A stretch of 64,000 bases of DNA, taken from Gilvimarinus japonicus (GTDB taxonomy: Bacteria; Pseudomonadota; Gammaproteobacteria; Pseudomonadales; Cellvibrionaceae). Below are positions 61,980-64,000 of the stretch, one piece after another (the stretch's first letter is position 1; each line of letters begins with the position of its first letter). The DNA lies in the NCBI RefSeq assembly GCF_042847215.1, contig NZ_AP031500.1:2604001-2668000 (forward strand), read 5' to 3'. The notes beneath the pieces were generated by a model, which was not told the origin of the DNA, ran no database searches, and worked only from the letters and a program-made list of their open reading frames with translations. Position numbers and translations under genes: made by a program.

Positions 61980-63248
61980 TTATTGGTAACCTTCTGGGAA
62001 CGGATCTGGCTCGATCAGCTCGTCAGTTTCGTACACGATTTCATACTGACCATCGGTTTTGGCGTTACCAATGCGGGTTTTAGACCACAAGTGGTGATTC
62101 GGGTGAACCTTCACATAGCCTTCTGGCGCAGTGGTTAACTCAATACCGGGTGATGCCTCGCGGATTTTATCCACATCAAACGAACCGGCTTTTTCAACCG
62201 CTGCTTTCCATAACCAAGGTCCGAGATAAGCGGCCTGAGTTACGTCACCGATAACAATGTCATCGCCCCAACGCTCTTTAAAGGCTTTAACAAAAGCCTG
62301 GTTGTTGTCGTTGGTTAAGCTCTGGAAGTACTTCATTGAAGCGTAAGCGCCTTCAATGTTTTCACCACCGATACCCAAGATTTCGTCTTCGGTCACAGAG
62401 ATGGTCAGCACCAGCGGCTTCTCTTTGGTCATATCGATACCAGCGGCTTTAAGCTGCTTATAAAAGGCAACGTTAGAACCACCCACCACTGAGGCGAAAA
62501 TGACATCAGGCTTTTTCAGCTTGAACTTGTTGATGATCGAGTTGAACTGAGTGTGGCCCAGTGGGTAGTAATCTTCACCCACAACTTTCAGGCCCAGCTT
62601 CTCGATGTGCTTGCGCGCAATCTTGTTAGAGGTACGTGGCCAGATATAATCCGAACCAAGCAAGTAAAAGGTTTTAGCGCCTTTCTCTTTGGTTACCCAG
62701 TCAATACCCGCCAAAATTTGCTGAGTGGCTTCCTGACCGGTGTAAATTACGTTAGGTGATTGCTCCAAACCCTCGTAAAACGTGGGGTAGTACAGCATGC
62801 CGTTATACTGCTCAAACACGGGCAATACCGCTTTACGTGAAGCCGAGGTCCAGCAACCAAACACGGTGGCCACTTTATCTTGCAGCAACAGCTTACGAGA
62901 TTTTTCGGCGAAGGTTGGCCAATCGCTGGCACCATCTTCTTGGACGTATTCGATTTGACGGCCTAGCACACCACCCATGGCATTGATCTGCTCAATGGCC
63001 AGCTTCTCTGCCTGAACCGAGCCAGTCTCACTGATGGCCATGGTCCCGGTTACCGAGTGTAAGATACCGACAGTGACTGTATCGTCGGTCACCGCAAGAT
63101 CCGTGGTGTTGACCTCGGAAGTCGCGGGTGCCGCGTTAACCGCTGCAGACAACACCATTGTCGCCCCAGCGACGGCAGAGGCGATGCCCTTCATTAAGCT
63201 TGGCAGTCGACCCCCAAGGCCGGCCTGTGCATTTTTTAAAGTTCCCAT
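61980..63248 (-). CDS. urtA: Urea/short-chain amide ABC transporter binding protein UrtA-like
   Basis: 422 aa. A signal peptide (basic start, then SAVAGATMVLSAAVNAAPA) precedes a type I periplasmic binding protein. The UrtA signature blocks are present: VGILHSVTGTMAISETG, EDGASDWPTFAEKSRKLL, VFGCWTSASRKAVLPVFEQYNGMLYYP and GSDYIWPRT. ATG 63248 is chosen because GAGGAAAG lies upstream; a longer frame adds 58 unrelated residues. First gene of urtABCDE-amiE. An 18-bp operator lies 120 bp upstream, shared with fmdA. The specific ligand (urea or amide) is not certain. Confidence 0.94.
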   Translation of the reverse strand: MGTLKNAQAGLGGRLPSLMKGIASAVAGATMVLSAAVNAAPATSEVNTTDLAVTDDTVTVGILHSVTGTMAISETGSVQAEKLAIEQINAMGGVLGRQIEYVQEDGASDWPTFAEKSRKLLLQDKVATVFGCWTSASRKAVLPVFEQYNGMLYYPTFYEGLEQSPNVIYTGQEATQQILAGIDWVTKEKGAKTFYLLGSDYIWPRTSNKIARKHIEKLGLKVVGEDYYPLGHTQFNSIINKFKLKKPDVIFASVVGGSNVAFYKQLKAAGIDMTKEKPLVLTISVTEDEILGIGGENIEGAYASMKYFQSLTNDNNQAFVKAFKERWGDDIVIGDVTQAAYLGPWLWKAAVEKAGSFDVDKIREASPGIELTTAPEGYVKVHPNHHLWSKTRIGNAKTDGQYEIVYETDELIEPDPFPEGYQ

Positions 63249-63345
63249 GTTCTTTCCTCGTTGGTTATCCCAGAAGTGGGTTAGCCCAGCAACAGACACG
63301 CTGTGCCTACGGTGTTTATTCTCAGGAAACTCGCGCTTAGGCACT

Positions 63346-63355
63346 ATTCGCCAAA
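63346..63355 (-). promoter_or_regulatory. Conserved decamer after the urtA operator
   Basis: TTTGGCGAAT on the minus strand, 12 nt past the operator, matching TTTGTCGTAT before fmdA at 8 of 10 positions. Confidence 0.45.
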
Positions 63356-63367
63356 CGCACCATGGAG

Positions 63368-63385
63368 CTACGTCATTTGACGCAT
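63368..63385. promoter_or_regulatory. Shared amide-regulon operator, urtA copy
   Basis: CTACGTCATTTGACGCAT, identical over 18 bp to the site before fmdA. It lies 120 bp upstream of urtA and 257 bp upstream of the divergent gene, so it could also affect that one. Confidence 0.82.
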
Positions 63386-63641
63386 AGGGTTTACCGCACC
63401 TGCGGCGTAAGGTCGTGCGCACTCAATATAAAGCGTTTAACTTGATCAATTGGTATGGCTTTTGACTGTTGTTTGGCTGTACACCATCGCGCGCCAATGG
63501 CAGCAACCATTAGACGCAAGTCTCAGTAAGACAAACGCACCACAAAGGAAACCATGCACAGCGAGGTGCACCCAATAGAGGCAGCACCTTGTATCAAACT
63601 CGTAAAAATTCACAGCGATCTCGTCCCGGTAGTCGCGCCCT

Positions 63642-64000
63642 ATGACCGCCAAACAGCATATCTTTCGGGTGCGCCGCAATTACAACCAATGGGTGGCCAA
63701 CCAAACACTAGAAGATTACGCGCTGCGCTTCACCGCTAAAAGCGCGCGCCGCTGGAGTGCCACCAGAGTCGCCATTACCGCCCTCGGCGCCATTTCATTT
63801 CTTGCCCTTGAAGCCATAGGCGGCACAGTTACGCTGCACTACGGCTTCACCAATGCCATAGCCGCTATCTTTGCCGTCAGCATTATTATTTTAATCACCG
63901 GTACACCTATTAGTTACTACGCCGCCAAGTACGGTGTCGATATCGACTTACTCACTCGTGGCGCTGGATTCGGCTATATCGGATCGACCATTACCTCACT
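63642..64000 (+). CDS. NCS1 permease-like membrane protein, possibly the N-terminus of a sensor kinase (3' end outside window)
   Basis: At least 119 residues, no stop before the window edge. A cytoplasmic head (NYNQWVANQTLEDYALRFTAKSARRW) leads into helices with GAISFLALEAIGGTVTL, LITGTPISYYAAKYGVD and TRGAGFGYIGSTITSL. This is the purine/cytosine permease (NCS1) pattern. In other gammaproteobacteria very similar N-termini belong to hybrid histidine kinases, so a sensing role for amide or purine is likely, but the rest is missing. ATG 63642 is the first start after an in-frame TAG; there is no clear ribosome site. Confidence 0.7.
   Translation, partial: MTAKQHIFRVRRNYNQWVANQTLEDYALRFTAKSARRWSATRVAITALGAISFLALEAIGGTVTLHYGFTNAIAAIFAVSIIILITGTPISYYAAKYGVDIDLLTRGAGFGYIGSTITS

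Larger units (their letters stand above)
63249..63641. other. Divergent regulatory region between urtA and the NCS1-like gene
   Basis: 393 bp containing the shared operator (63368-63385) and a TTTGGCGAAT box. A short TTGATCAA palindrome lies near 63442-63449. No sigma-54 site fits the GG-N10-GC rule convincingly. No credible small gene was found. Confidence 0.6.

Noticed and set aside
63249..63641. Sigma-54 promoter for the nitrogen-related urt genes
   Set aside because: The only GG-N10-GC match, near 63382-63395 on the minus strand, lacks the other conserved bases of both elements.

Overview
The window is a stretch of gammaproteobacterial chromosome with moderate GC content. An Rnf complex, a cbb3 oxidase, CpxRA, class I fumarase, Fe-SOD, GroESL and many TonB/ABC uptake genes fit an aerobic to microaerobic, probably marine or brackish, gammaproteobacterium of Cellvibrionales type. 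That placement is an inference from gene content and general style. No rRNA, tRNA, prophage, insertion sequence or CRISPR array was seen, and almost every gap is short.

Layout. 1-3.2 kb: 3' end of an rnf operon (C, D, G, E). 3.3-6.9 kb: an MscS channel, then a cpxR-cpxA pair preceded by a perfect CpxR box, with a Spy/CpxP-like periplasmic protein convergent to it. 7-11.3 kb: envelope genes (DUF945, metallo-beta-lactamase fold, Omp85-like). 11.5-20.3 kb: the complete cbb3 oxidase operon ccoNOQP followed by ccoGHIS and a SafE-like protein, with an Fnr/Anr box upstream of ccoN. 20.4-42.6 kb: housekeeping and assorted genes (argG, an MCP, sbcB, carbonic anhydrase, a 2OG oxygenase, phhB, fumarase, sodB, groESL with a sigma-32 promoter, fxsA, ampG, rhlB, an MHYT protein).

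42.7-52.1 kb: one tightly packed minus-strand operon. In transcription order it encodes a TVP38-MerA-like fusion flavoprotein, DUF547, a TonB-dependent receptor, a YnjB-type binding protein, a two-in-one permease (YnjC), an ATPase (YnjD) and a CDP-alcohol phosphatidyltransferase (YnjF). It looks like a self-contained outer-to-inner membrane uptake and redox system of unknown substrate, and is one of the two main candidates for new biology.

54.2-64 kb: a short-chain amide/urea regulon. It holds urtABCDE-amiE, a ClpB-like AAA+ ATPase behind a terminator, and a separate fmdA-fmdB unit. A divergent NCS1-permease-like gene, possibly the front of a sensor kinase, runs off the right edge. urtA and fmdA both carry the same 18-bp dyad element about 120 bp upstream of their start codons. 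A CGGATGA tandem array lying 21 bp beyond the fmdA copy repeats the TGACG half-site 11 times. Transport imports amide, AmiE and FmdA release ammonia plus the acid, and the common operator suggests joint control.
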